From assembly GCF_901000735.1 (NCBI RefSeq), contig NC_081541.1, positions 4,767,021 through 4,831,020 of the forward strand: a DNA stretch of 64,000 nt, in the 5' to 3' direction. Made by a program: the position numbers and the translations under genes. This document shows positions 48,632 to 62,560 of this stretch, one piece after another. How positions within the stretch are numbered: the stretch's first letter is position 1; each line of letters begins with the position of its first letter. The notes under the pieces are model-generated. The model was not told the origin of the DNA. It saw only the letters and a list, made by a program, of their open reading frames with translations, and did no database searches. This DNA comes from Corylus avellana. Lineage: Eukaryota > Streptophyta > Magnoliopsida > Fagales > Betulaceae.

Positions 48632-48997
48632 TAGAAAAAAAAATGTAAAATTAGTTCATGTAGTTTACATGATTTGCAATTAACTAATTGTAGTATCAAA
48701 ATGAACTCAAAGGTTCTCGAGGTATGCCAAAAAAATAATTTAATCCCTACAGTCAAATTATGTTCACTAACTTAATAAATTTTGATAGCGTAAAACGTTA
48801 GAACCAATAAAATTATGATACTTGTCCTATTTAAATTAGTGTCACACTAACGGAATATATTAAATTAGTGGACGAAATTTGACTATAAAACTAAATTATT
48901 TTTTTGGCATACTTCAAAGACCTCATTTTGATATCAGATGGAGCTAATTGTAAATCAAGTAAACCACAATGACTAATTTATATTTTTTCCTTATAAA
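48632..48997. mobile_element. Foldback MITE (block B copy)
   Basis: Same insertion as 21103-21470, with arms TGCAATTAACTAATTG and CAGATGGAGCTAATTG. It differs from the A copy far more than the flanks do (9 differences in 60 bases compared at 48713-48772). Confidence 0.65.
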
Positions 48998-49442
48998 TAT
49001 CACCAAATATAAATTAATAAAAAAAAAATTTCCATGACGATAAAGACCAATTTAATAAACTCATAAGATTAACGGTTTGATTCACTTTTTTTTTTTTTTT
49101 TTAATATCTTCATTAATATTAATATATGAAACATAAAATTTTATTGGATAACCAAAGCAACTCAAAATCTTCCCTTACTATTCCTACAAAGCCAAAAATT
49201 GTGTCTCCCTGCTGCTTGCCCGAGAAGTCTACAAGAGTTGGGTCGGCAATCGGCATCTGGTATTCGGTTCGGGACGGGTCTCGTGGACAACCCAGTGACC
49301 CACTACAAGTTTGCGGGTATTGGAAGCAAAAGCAATCCTTTTCGGTCGGCGACGAACTGAATATTTGAATCCCCAAGAAAATCAGTGGCTGGCTGCCTTT
49401 GTGTACAGCGTGGCCAGAGAAAGGGAGAGATAAGAGCGAGTG

Positions 49443-52400
49443 ATGGCTAGAACAGCGCAAAATGAGAACAAAGCGGGGATTTTCTTCTTGGCTACCCTGG
49501 TGCTTTGGTTCGTGTCGGTTTGGTTCGAAATAGTTTTCAACAAGCGCAAGGAGCTGCTGTGTGTCATCGCTGGCTGTTGCTTTTACCAAGCGGCCAACCG
49601 GGTCATCCGCTTTTGGCTCTCTCGGGACCCTCTCTTCGTTAACACCTCCGTTTCTCTCCTCCACTCCTCCATCACCTCCGTCTCTGGTTCGTTTATTTCC
49701 AATCATTCACCTTCTCTTCGTTTCTTATTCTGGGTTTTGTTCCATATCTTGAATTGGGGTTTTTCCCTTCTTGGTATTGTCAATGCTAGTGATGAGTTAT
49801 TGTTATTTCTGCTCCTGATATTTATGTGTGCTAAAGAGTGGTTTGTATTGTTTGTATTGTTGTGGTGGTAATTCTCTTTTCTAGAATTATGCATGTCCGG
49901 TAGGAATCCAGTTAGTATCCTTTGAAAATTGTTTGGAATTACGAGTCTATGCCCCTTCCTATGTTGGCATGCTTGTTGAACGCATGGTTTGGAAAATTCT
50001 TCTGATACAAATCCCATATTGGCAATACCCAATTAATGCAGCATCATGTTCAATGTTGTTATAGCAACCTTTTCAACATTCATTATTTCTTATTTTTTAT
50101 ATATGGATTCCTCGTCGACTCTTCCCCTCGATCCTTTTATCTTGGGCATCAGGTGTCCAAGTAACAGAATATTTTCTATAAATTAGGGTGAGGAAAGTAT
50201 ATGCACCATCAAGAGATGACAACTAAAAGCTCTTGTTATGCGTTCTAAGAGTGAGGATCTCAACACATGCTCCTCCAAGCTAGAAGGACTAGGTGATTAT
50301 ACTAAGGTGGAGTTGTTGGCTTTGTAGGAATATTAAGGGAGGGTGTGCACCTTGGTTTCTTTCACATGTTGGTTGAGAGTGTCTTTGCTTCTTTCATTTA
50401 TTTGGCCGCATTGGTTTTATCCAGGTCTTGGAGGCAGGCCAATCTTATGCTGAGATTTTAAATCTTAACTTCCTTTTACTCATAATCTTTTTATATGTCA
50501 GCCGATGATTAATGTGATTTCCTAGTTAGGAGGAGGTGTTGTCAGTTGTCCCTTGAAGAATTTTTGGCTTTTATTTTTTTCTTTATACAGAGTTACTACT
50601 TGGTAAGTCTTAGCTTGGTCATCATTGTGAGGCAGCCAGAACATGGTTCTGTGGAGCTATGGAATGTTGACAATTGAGCTTCATCAAGGTTACTTGTCCA
50701 AAAAAAAAAAAATTGAGGTTCATCAAGGTTCAGATGATGGGGTGCTTTAAACATGTAAAGCGGTGAAGTTGGTGTATCGAGGAAATCCATAAATGGGAAT
50801 TTGTTTGAACACTTTTCTGTAATAGATATCTTGATCAAAAACTGATTTTTAGGACTCTTCTGGGGCAGGGAGGTGGTCTTGCCTTCTAAATAAACTTACT
50901 GGTCTTGAGATAAAAATAAAAAACTGATTCAGAGATCAGTAAGTAAATTAAGTGATGAATGTCCCCTCGAAAAGATGGATTTTCTAACCTAGACAAACAA
51001 TTTGGGCTGGAGGGAGTTTCTCTTTACCCCTCACACTACCATATTCAAGTTTTCAAACTAGAGGTGGGGAGAATTGTTACATTTTGAAACAGGTGTTGAC
51101 TGTCGAGTTTAGCTTGGTTATCTTCTGGGTAGCTGTTGTTGGTTATCCCTTAGTTGTAGCTTTCAGGTCCATATGTGCATGTTTGCTGAAGATATACACG
51201 AATATAGGTTTCATACCTTTATTCAGTCATGCAGGCATATAAATATTAGAATTAGCTGACAAAGAGTTTTAGTATATGTACACTTGTCAAAGCTTGTTTA
51301 TGATTTATACTTTGGCTGCTATTGGTTGTTAGACTTAAAAAATTAGGCTATCCTATAAATAAAATTCCATCCCCCTGATGTTTTGGTCAAGTAAGTATCT
51401 CAAAGGCTTTCTTCAGGAGATGCTGGCTAAGAGGTGTAAAGAATTTTGTTTAGTTTCTAAGTTTCCTTTGTCTTGGTTTGCGGGTTCTCCTAAGTGTTTC
51501 TGAAATGTACATTTTGATTTTTCGCTCTTATAATTTCAGATACTCATATACTCTACTGCAAATTGTGTTGTCTTAGACATTTTCGCTCGTTCTGAATTTG
51601 AGTTTTCATGTCTTTGTATTCTTAGTAATTTCAATTTTTTGTTTATCTCCTCTGCAGTGGTATTCATTTTGGTTAATGAGTGGTTAAAAAATGGATCAAA
51701 TGGAATGTTTGAGCACTCACAGCTGTTTGGGGGTACTTGGCCATGGGCATATCCTGCTTTGTGTTTCTCATGTGGTTACTTTGCATATGATCAGTTGGAT
51801 ATGCTGCATTACCAGTTATACAGTGGTCGGATCCCTGCCATCTTAGTCCATCATCTAATACTCCTAATATGCTTCACTCTTGCTTTATATCGAAATGTCA
51901 CCATCAACTACCTTATTCTCACTCTCATTTGTGAGGTATGTTTCTTTTTCTTCCCAAAAGTTCTTTCCTGTCTCTATGCAATTGTTTTTCCCTTTTCCCC
52001 ATCTATATTCCTTTTGTTTAAGTATTTCCAGTTTCTCGTTTGAACTAGTATTATGGTAATGTAAATGTTGAATTGGCTTAGGCATAGATAGTGGATTATA
52101 ACGTCTAGATGTTTACATTGTACCCAAGGTGAGAATCAGATCTCATAGGATGAAGTGTTTGCTCAAACAACTTGAAGAACCCTAATACTTCAAATTTTTT
52201 ATTGTGGTGTAAATCTAGTGTTTGTGTTCTGTATAGTTAGTGATCTTTAAAACATGCAAAATTTTCAGATAACCAAGCCATTAGGTAAAGTCTGTGTGCT
52301 TTGCATACACACACAAGTCATGAAAAGTGGTATCCCAATTTCTTTATTTAATTTTTTTCATGGCAAAGGCTTCAATATCCATTTATCAACAAGGTGTTGG

Positions 52401-52791
52401 GCAATTCAATATTAGCCCTAGCCTATGTGTACCATTGATATAACTGAAGGTGAAATCTGTTCTGATGATATTGCAGCTGCATTCGATATTTCTGCACGTG
52501 AGGAAAGTAAGACGAATGACTGGTATTCGTGATGCCAAGAGCAAAATTGTAAAGTTAGAATGGGTGCTTAATTGGCTCACTTTCTTTTTAGCAAGGGTTG
52601 TATCCCACATTCTCATCACCGCCAAGCTCATCAGAGATGCTCATAAGTTCGGACGAGGCGTCGAGCTGCCGCTTGCCTTATTCGGGATGGCCGGAATGAA
52701 CTTGCTTAATATTTTCCTTGGCATTGATCTTTTCAATGCTTTCAGGAAAGAGAAGAATTCCCAGGCAAATGGTCGTCGCCATCATGAATGA
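49443..52791 (+). CDS. TLC-domain (TRAM/LAG1/CLN8) membrane protein, copy B
   Basis: Exons 49443-49686, 51658-51935 and 52477-52791 give the same 278-residue protein as copy A, with identical exon lengths and intact splice sites. At least three substitutions are seen: Val to Ile in NRVIRFW, Arg to Gln in MLHYQLY, and Thr to Ala in LITAKLI. All are conservative or outside the hydrophobic core motifs, so both copies look functional. Membrane topology and likely lipid-related role are as for copy A. Its 5' flank lacks the hAT MITE and contains the diverged foldback MITE. Confidence 0.9.
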
Positions 52792-53466
52792 CAGAAAGAA
52801 GGGTAAAAAGGGTTATATAATATATACTGTATCTTATGTTCAACCATTTGTTATCTTCATTTTGCATAGGAAGTTGTCAGCAAAGAATGAAATTCATTGA
52901 GAAAGAAATTAGCCATGTATATTTATCTTAGAGAGATGAAAAAGATTTATTTTTCCTTTCGGCATCTACTAATAACGCAGATAATATGGTCAATTATTAT
53001 ATGTTTTGAAGATCTACGATCAAAATCTCAAAGATTCTTAAAAAGCTAATGAGTCCAATACAGTATATCATCTCATGATGTCTCTAAAAGTTTTTCTACA
53101 TGGGGATCTACATGAAAGGAAAATTATGAGTATTAAGGATGTGTATGTAGGTCGAAGAAGGCCTTGTATGGCTTGAAATAATCGGATTTAAAAGTTCTTA
53201 TTTTATGCTCATACTAAATAAAAATAATTAAATGGTCTTTAGCCGCTTTACACCTTCAAGTCCTTTGAATATGCGAAATTCCTGGCGTTACACGTGGCTT
53301 ACTTCTGGCCATTGGTGACAAATCTGCATCTTCGTCTGTTTAAAGGGATAGGAACAAAAAACAAACCAAACAAAACAGTTGGCAACCCCGGTTGGCCTCT
53401 ACATTTGTTCAAACAATTGAATGGAAATCTAGGTAAAGGAGAAAAAGAAGAAAACGAGACAAAAAG

Positions 53467-53538
53467 AGGTCTCACCGGGAGTCGAACCCAGGTCGCTGGA
53501 TTCAAAGTCCAGAGTGCTAACCACTACACCATGAAACC
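53467..53538 (-). tRNA. tRNA-Gln (anticodon UUG), copy B
   Basis: Identical 72-nt sequence and structure to the block A gene at 26350-26421. Here the Mutator MITE that lies just downstream of the tRNA in block A is absent. Confidence 0.96.
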
Positions 53539-54095
53539 TTCATGTTTCTCGACATTTTAGAGTCAAACTAAAATAGTGATCCTCTTGAAACATAATGTAG
53601 ATTTCTTTTGGGGCTTACAAATTATGAGGAGAATGGATCATTGTGAAATGTACGACAATAAAAGGTGAAGAGGAAAAAAAAAACAAAAAATTGCCTTGTA
53701 CCCAAATCCACAGAGGGTAGCAAAGAGTCCAATCAATACAATGTAGGTAATTGTGTTGGACAAGGATCTTTTGTAGCAAGGGTTTATGAGAGAAGCTCTT
53801 AAGTTATTATGCCTCCTCTTTTATGGACAAAACAGGGAATTTGGATCAACCTATATATGCTGCCCAATTGAACAAACCAACAATGTAAAAGTACCTGCTT
53901 CTTCGAATTAGTTGGGTTTGACAACGTGTTTTAATGTCACTTAAAGGTGAATATATTTTTTAGAAGTATATTTTGATGAGCTCCACATTTGAAAATGTAT
54001 TTTCTATTTAGACATGAGCTTATTTTGGAAAAAATTTAAATAAATGTAGAGTCCTTTTACATTTAAATATTTTTTGTGTGGTCAAATACCAAAAC

Positions 54096-54180
54096 GGGGT
54101 GGTGGCGCAGTTGGCTAGCGCGTAGGTCTCATAGCTTCTGAGTTATCCTGAGGTCGAGAGTTCGAGCCTCTCTCACCCCA
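54096..54180 (+). tRNA. tRNA-Met elongator (anticodon CAU) with intron, copy B
   Basis: Identical 85 nt to the block A gene at 26976-27060, including the short intron, while the neighbouring spacer has several substitutions. Confidence 0.96.
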
Positions 54181-54454
54181 AATATATTTTTTCCTCCTCC
54201 GTCAATGTTATGCTAGCAAATTGTTTTTCTCCATATTTTCCTATAAACTTAATAGATTAACCATTAAATTTGTCGGAGAGAAATGTTAAGGATCAATAAA
54301 TTTATCATATTTGGCTCATATTTTCCTACAAATTTAACAAATCAATAATTAGACTTATGAGATCCATCTTGACTTATTTGGATCTACATATAAGTCTACA
54401 AATCTAGTGGTTAATTTATAAGATGAGATGTGTCAAATATAGAAAAAAAATATT

Positions 54455-54559
54455 GGTCCCCAAGGGCTAGCTCAATCGACTATGAACCACGCATCATGAA
54501 GCGAAAATCACTAGTTCAAATCCCCCTTCCTTTTCCTTTGTGTGTACATGTCAAAAAAA
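54455..54559 (+). mobile_element. Short tRNA-derived SINE-like element (block B)
   Basis: Counterpart of 27338-27443 with one C fewer after box B and one G-to-A change (GAAGCGAAAATC). Confidence 0.7.
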
Positions 54560-55056
54560 CAAAAATATTGACTCATAAGTCATAACATTTTTTTTTTGTG
54601 GGCTCTACATTGACTTTGTGTGCATTCGATATAAAGCCAAAAATCTAATAATTGATTTTTAACATAAAAAATGAGAAAAATATGAGAGAAAAAAAATATT
54701 AACACCAATTTTTTTTTTTTTTTTCTTTTTGTTTTCCAACTTCTTTTTGTATCTTCCTACAACTTATAACCTGATAAAGCTGAAGTGGATACGCCAGGGC
54801 CAGGCAAGAATACTTCGCTGAGATTAAATATAGACACATAACCAAAACAAAAGCACAATATAAGTGAACATAACCAGAGGAATTGTTTGAAATTTCAGAT
54901 TTCATAGAACCCTGCTCATGTGAAACAAAATCAAACTAATTCTTTTGCCGCTGATTAATCAGCAATGTAATCAGCAGCTTTCAAATGGAAAAGAATCCTA
55001 AGCTCTCAACTCTCTACAACTGAGAAACCAATTACACCTTGTTTTGTATATCCTCA

Positions 55057-58000
55057 CTAAATTTCTAGTCGTACCCCACTCTTGGTGCGAGAGAAAAATT
55101 TCGCAAACCCGTTTCGATTCTTCTCAGAGCTGACATGATTTGACAATGCAGCAGATGAAGAGGAAGATGGGGGTGAGTTCTCTTCAGTTTTCTTTGTTAA
55201 AGGACCAGAACTTTCATCAGCAATTTTTGAAGAGTCGGCAACTACTCTTTTAGGTGAATATGTTTCATTAGAATGCAACTTCCACGGTTCTCCATCCGCT
55301 TTGGGAATCAGTGGTGTGGCTGCAGATATCTCTGGTAGGTTGGGAGTGTCAATCAAGAAGTCTTCCAGTGTCGCTAGAGATTTCAGTTGATTCCCAAGAG
55401 ACGCTATCGTTTTCTGGCACTCTGCAAGTTTTCCAGCAGCCACAGCTAGATCCTCCTGAGATTCACAAAATCTTGTAATTGTTATATGAAGGAAACATAA
55501 CATTTGTCTCTAATGCCTCCAGCAAACAAATGATAGAAGTAAAAACATGCAATGTATAGTAGATAGCAAGAGTTAGCGATGACTGACCTCCTTTATCTTA
55601 AATTCACCATTTGAGCTTGCAGTTTTCTGAAGTTCAATTTCCTGCCTCTTTCTTGATAGCTCTTCTTCTAATTTCCGACACTTACCTGCAATTTCTGCTG
55701 ACAAAGCCTTCTCTTTTTGAACCTCCACTTCTAAACATTCAACTTTGGCAGCCATGGTCGTGGCTTCTGCTTCCATGCTAGAGAGTCTAGAATCAACAAC
55801 TTGCTTTTTTTCTTTTGCAATATTTAGCTCTCTTTGCAACTCCTCCAACTTCATTTCTGCCTCCTTCATCTGAAGTTGAGATGTCTCAATACAGTCTTGA
55901 CTAGTAATTAGAGCAATCTCCAGTTCAGTTTTCTGTGCTTCCATCTTTTCTAATGTCTCTTCTAATTCAGCTATCCGACGACTCATGGTTCCAAGCTCGG
56001 TTCTCAGGGAACTTTCTACATTATTGGTTTGATTGGAAACCTCTGATGCAAGGCAATGGCTTCCATTCTTGGTTTCAGGCAGTGCAGCAAGTCGTTCCAT
56101 TTCAAGAAAATCATCCATAAGATCGATATGCACAGAAGAGGCTGGGAGATTCCTTTTAACAGCCTTCTCATTTTTGAATTGATCAAGCTCTGCAATTAGG
56201 GCAGACGCCCATGTGTCAGAGCAACTAGACTCACACTTGTTTGGCTCTGAGCTACTCATCTTGCGGGTATTAACCTCTCCCAAGCTAAGCCTCTCCTCGC
56301 TCTCTGATTGACTATCTGTGAGAGATTCAACACAAATTGAGGAGGCAGTAACAGATTTATGATCAGTAACCGGGGATGATTTGGAAGCCATTGATTTTAG
56401 CCTCCGGCACTCAGCCTCAAGCTTGGCCACCTTCTTTATGCTCTCCAAATGTTGCTTGCTGGCCATCTCAGCTGCTTGGGTACTCAAGTCTCTCTCAATT
56501 GTCCGGATTTCCAACTCTTCAGATTGAGATTGGAGCTCAAGTTTGAGAGCTGAGTTCTCTCTCTCTAAATATTCAATTCTATGGCAAAGTTCAGGATCAG
56601 CATTGGCAGGAGAATCAGATTCAGCAGCTTCTGCTTTGCTCTGGAGCTCAAGAATCTGGTTCTCAAGTTTGAGTCTAGTGGTTTCCCACTCACGGGTTTT
56701 CTTCACCACAGCTTCATCGATCTTTTGTTCGTGCTCCTCTCTTGATTGTCTTAGCTGCCGAACAAGCTCTTTGATAGCCCCATCAAGATGGCTTACCCGA
56801 TCTTCAAGCACCAAGTTTTGCTGAACTGCAGACTCAAATTGTTGCTTTAGAACAACCACTTCATTTTCAGCCTTCTCCCAACCTATAATTATATTGTAAT
56901 GAAAGAAATATTATTAAAGATGCAAAGTGTACAGCAATCATTACCATGTTTGGTAGAGATTTGCAAAAACATTTTTTATACAGACTGTTACAAGAATATG
57001 GTCCTAAAAAGAGTACTAGTTTATTATAATATTTCAATAAGGAAGGTTGTACTCCACGTAGGGTAAGTAGAATAATTATTTATGATTTCAATAAGGAGTA
57101 ATACTCCATTGCTATTTTTAGAGTCAGTAGGAGATCTTTCTAGATTCTCCTAGTTTGGGTAGTATAGGGAATTATTCTCCTAGTATGGGAAGTATTAGTA
57201 GTCAGAGTCCTATGGGGATTTGTCTTTGTTTTGTAACTCTATTTAAACCCCACAGTTGGGTGAATGAAGGCATGCAAAAGTTTATTCCTCAAACCTTGCG
57301 TTTTTGAAGAGGCTAATGATCCTCTTACAAATCCTACCGCTAATTCTCTAATTAGCAAAAATAGGCAAGAAGAAGAGGCTGGATCCAGCTTCGTTCTCGT
57401 CTTGGTTGAGAGGCGAGTTACACGATCGGTTACAAATTCTCATAACACAGACTTTGAATTCATGCAAGCTACTAGGTTTGAAACATTAGGGGCACAAATC
57501 CATTGCAACTGAGTGCTGTAACCAAACACAGTACTGTGGTTGGTTGTTGTGAGGATAAGAAAAGGCAGAGATACTTCCATGCATCATGTATTTGAGTACT
57601 ACCTGCAACAGCTTCCTCTGCAACTTTGGCATGCTGCCTCGCCAAGTCATCTTTGGCACTAACATTCACAAGAGCTGCGGACAACTTCTCCATCAGGCTT
57701 TTCACACTATCATTAACATCTTTCTTTGATGAACCATCATCAACATCTTCGGCACTTGCCACAGCTTTTGATGTGACTTCAGGTGATTGAGTATTATCAT
57801 TAGGAGATGACTTGAATGTCTCCTGGGTCAACAATGAGACATTGGATAAAACAATGTTTTGATTTCAAGCAAACTCACCCACAATTCAATTCTATGTTAA
57901 GAGGAAAGGGAAGAACACAAGTTTTTAACTGATTTCAGGAAATCAGGAAACAGTATGCAAACTTGAAATTTTATAACAGCTCAGATTGGAGTGACTGGCC

Positions 58001-59513
58001 TGTGAGGCCATGCATTTGTGCAATTCAAATCCACTTATTTATTGCCTCTGCTGCAATGAGGCCATGGATTCAAATCTGTTCACAAGACAATAATTACAAA
58101 GAAAGAGAGAGAGAAGTAAACCATAACCCTGGCATCTAGAATTAGCAATGTAAATGACGACCCTGCCTTAAAACAAGGTTGTTACATAGAGGGCAGACAA
58201 TGCCAAGGATGCATTTAGGATTAACTTCACTTTTTCGAATTTTGGACATCTGAGCGTACTAGGCTTAGTTGGCTACATCTCTTGCTTATTTGGCTATGTT
58301 TACTGGCTTTGAGCATTCCTATTATATGCCTCTCTTCTTTCTTTCTTTCTTTTTTTTTTTAACTGGAATCCTGCTGGGATCTGTTTAACATCATGGACTT
58401 TCATAATTTCATCACAGAACACAACCATGTCAATAAATCTGCACCACATGCCCAGCTAATAGCGCCTCAAACTCCTGCCAATCAAAGCTTAGTTGTTTGA
58501 ACTGCCATGGGTAACACTTAGGCTTTTGAATTACCCTTTTGCAACTCCCAACACGAATTATATTAGTAGCTTTACATGATGAATAATGGTCCCAATATTC
58601 AATGACTGGAGAGCAACTATCATCTCTAGAGCTCAGTAAAACCAACCTTCCTTGTTGCTCTGACAGGGTTTGTCAACATATGAAAAATCAACAAGAGGTA
58701 ATGCTGCCTAGGAAGCAGACTAGATATTATACAAGATACTCCCAAATGCAATTAAACATTGCACAGTTATGGATTCACAACTTTTGTTGCAAAGCTATAT
58801 ATATTGGAAAACACAAGTTGCGAATCAACTCGCTATAATCTGATGTCTTAGACATAAGATAAACTTCTTCATTCAAGATAATTAATCAGCGGGGACAGCC
58901 TGAGAAAGAGTGGCCTGCTCATGCATGTTAGAGGAAATTTAGTTATGCTGAAAGAAATGGGAGGGGGACTTCAAAGAGGTTGGACAAGCAACCAAGTACC
59001 AACACTTTTTATAACTGCAAGATACTCATATTTCCTTTTTGAGATCAGACGACACTCAATTGGACGGTTAGAAAGTCAGCAAAGAACCATGTTGAGCTTT
59101 TGAAAAAAAAATTCTTAAAAATTTATCTGTAGAGCAGGTTCACATGGTAAAAGGTTGATGCCCAAATTTTTCATAATGGTAAAAATCAGAAGCAGAATGT
59201 CACACTTCCGAAATGTCAGCGAAACTTGAAACATTGCATAAATGTTTAAGTGATTTAGAGAAAAGAATAGTTTCTAACAAAAAGAAAAAATGGAGTGCAG
59301 AGATACAGAGGTTTCTGTGGTCATTATCAGTTAAAGGCTTTGAAGCTTCCTAGAAGTCAAATGTAACACAAATTTTGTTGTAGTGAGGATTCAGCTGCAT
59401 ACCTGATCATCAGAGTATCTCTCTGAATGCGAAGATATCGAACCTGAACTCTCAGTTTCGCCCGTGCTTTTGTCAGAAGACTTCCTCTTCCACAACCATT
59501 TCTTTTTTTCCAT
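55057..59513 (-). CDS. Filament-like plant protein (FPP, DUF869), copy B
   Basis: Exons 59403-59513, 57603-57822, 55588-56882 and 55057-55455 encode 674 residues. The three large coding segments translate identically to copy A. I see only synonymous changes (for example CTCACTC/CTCGCTC near 56299 and CTGGTGG/CTAGTGG near 56677). Splice sites are conserved. The role is as for copy A: a plant-specific long coiled-coil protein with KEK-type N-terminus and a basic C-terminal tail. Confidence 0.93.
57008..57523. repeat. Possible LTR-like insertion in FPP intron 2, copy B
   Basis: Counterpart of 29895-30410, nearly identical. Confidence 0.3.
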
Positions 59514-61280
59514 TGCGAGGTACAATACTGTAACATCAACAAGCACATTACAAACCGTTCATCTGCACACACATTTACACCACTTTTCAACAGGTCACTA
59601 AAATCCTATTGTAAGATCCTCCTAAAAATTGTAGGAGAAAACAAAGAACACATCAAATGGATATAGAAAAGCATCCCCGCCCTTTATTGTTAGTAACAAA
59701 ACTCCCACCAGAATAAAGCCTTTGAAAAGCAGAAATACACATCCACCAACAAACTAAAAACAATTCACACAAAAAAGATGACGTGGCTTATCATTCTTTC
59801 AGCTTTGCTTCAAATCCACCCCAGGACCATCCAAACCCAACAACAAAAATATATGACATCCCAACAACCAAAATGGGTTCTCTCTAAGTTTAAAAAACCC
59901 AATTGGTACTTTACGAGAGCAGGGTAGAAAACACAGAGACATACATCTAGAAGATGAAAACGTTTCGAGCTTTTATTCACGCTTAACACCTTCAATGGCT
60001 CCTGAAACGCCCTCAAGCTGGGAAATCGCCAGAAACCCAGTACTAGAATCACAAAATGAGAACTTCCCAACTGTTAAAACTAACAAAATTTGCCAAAACA
60101 TGAAGAAGATAATTAAAAACTAATGAAACAGTGGCTGGAAATAAAACGAAAAACCCAGAAATGAGCAACAAAATTTCTAAATTTCCAATCAAAAAGATCC
60201 CAAACATGAGTGACCCATCAAAGCTAAAAAGCCCAAAATCCTACTAGCTTTACCGATGACGCAACAAATTAACCAATAATTTTTCTTGATATACACATCA
60301 TATTCAAATATTTTTAAGAAGTAGCTAATTAGAAGGAGCAAGACCCAGATCAAATACCTTTGACTGGGAGATTAGACAGCAACCAGTCATCAATGATTAA
60401 TGAAAGAAACCAATAGATAGGTTCAGTTCAGACTTGAGATTTAAGATTGCAGAAACATGATGGCAGCATTTAATAGCAACAAAATGACTCTGCAAAAAAA
60501 ACTGTTGAATGTCAGTGGGTTTTCAAATATATAGAAACAAACTGAGTAGCAGAGCAGATTTATAAATGGGGTTTCCTCTATTCCTTGGTTTTTCACTTTT
60601 ACCTTTTTTTTTCCTTCCTTTTCCAAATATGAAAAAAAGAGGATCCGCATGTGACTGTCGATGTGAAGTTCAAGAATTGATAGACTGAGTGAGACCTCAA
60701 AATGCCCACTTTTTCAGCTTTTCTATTTTGAAAACTTATTACAATCGATTTTTTTTTTTTAATTTTTGAAAACTGAGCTGCCCTTATTGAATTATTCCCG
60801 CCCTTGGATTAGGGATTATGGATTTTTCAATTAATTAATTAGTGCAATTTTCTTTGTTGCAGAGAGCTCTGTCTCTCCACTCTCTCTCTCCTCAGCTTTT
60901 CAAAAAAGTGCTTTTATATTCTTTGTCTCGGCATGGTGACGGGATCTTTATATGTGAAGGCGCGGTAGTACTAACCGTGGACTTCCTCTCATGGACGTTG
61001 GATTGGTTGCATTTCTCAAGATCTAGACCTCATTTCATGATCGCACGGTAGGGAAAGCGTGAGAGATTAGGACCCGCTTGGTGTATGCGACTTTAAAATG
61101 GGTTTTCTACGAACCATCTCATTCAATTTTTATTTTTTATTTTTTAAGCCATCTCATTCAAATTTTAAATTAGAGAAAAAAGGTCATTATTCTTAATGTC
61201 ATTTTCAGCCATTAGTTTGCTGTAGATTTTAATTTGATGGCTACGTTTTTATTTTCTTGCAATCAATTTCATAATTTACT
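59514..61280. other. FPP upstream region, block B
   Basis: Matches 32401-34170 with scattered substitutions. Promoter and probable 5' UTR; no other gene is seen. Confidence 0.4.
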
Positions 61281-61399
61281 ACTATTTTTTTTTATTTTTT
61301 TTATTTTACATGTCCGCATAAGAGGGAGAAGAGGATTTGAACTAGTGACTTTCACTTCATTAAGCGTGGTCCCAGCCGATTGAACTACCTCTCGGGAAC
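61281..61399 (-). mobile_element. Short tRNA-derived SINE-like element (block B, minus)
   Basis: Counterpart of 34171-34277. The A-rich tail (seen as T-runs at 61284-61310) is about 10 nt longer than in block A. Confidence 0.7.
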
Positions 61400-62560
61400 T
61401 TTTTTTTAAGTACTATATACATTACTTACTATATTTTAAATTTAACTTTGATCGACAAATCTTCTTAAATGTCAGGAGCAAAAAAATGCTAGAGGACCTA
61501 TCGCGTCACTCTAAAAATGATGTAACTTTTAAAATTACCATTAAATTTATGAATAATCAGTATTAAATTTTGATCAATAAATGATTTTTAAAACCACATC
61601 ATTTTTTGAGTGACAAGAATGACATAAGAGTGACTTCTAGCAAAATGTTTCGTACAATGCCAAATATACAATTTGAAATCTTCACAACTCAAACATTATC
61701 AATGAAGGGATAATTTGTTCCAAAACAAAAAAAAAAATGATTAAACTAAAGAGATAATTCTTCATTTGATTGTTATATCAATTAAGAGATAATTCGTTAA
61801 AAGAAAAAGTGTGACTTATAATATTACTCTATTAGGAGTTAATGAGTGCATATAGCCATAAAGAGTAGCATATTTTTTACTATAATTTTTTTATAAATTG
61901 ACCTAACAATTTAGGTGACATTTTTTTACATCGGCCAATTCGTTGTGAATTGCCACCAATCTATCCACGTGACACTTATTTATATAAAATGTGAATTTTC
62001 ACACAAATTTCAGAAAAATATAATAAAAACTATAGTACCGTAGGCATTTTTCGGGATATTTTTGGAGAGCTAATACTCCGAAGCTAGGATGGTGGATTGG
62101 TAGTATCTAGAATGGTGGTCCAATTTCGTATATTACTTATTATCCGAAGTGGTGGTCCTAAGCTTGACATCTCTTTATTATTGTTGGACCATCATGATTA
62201 TTTAATACGGTGATGTTTGAATTTTTCGTTGGATCTTTAAATGGAAAGTTATTTCAACTATGATATGTGAATTGACTATATTTCTTTATGCATATAATTA
62301 CCATATTTGGTGGGATCTTTCTTTCAATAGTTTTAGCTATAAAAAATAAATAATAATAATAATAATAATTACATTCTACAACTTTTGAGCCCAAAAAAAA
62401 TAAATACAACTTTTTATGTGTCATTGATGTTTTGCCTCTTTTTTATAACATGCATTGGAATATAATTGAACTCTAGATTTCTTCCTTTTTCCTTTTATTT
62501 TATTTTTATTTTATTTTATGCTTGGAGTTTGTATATTGTTAAAAATGTATTAAACTTTTT

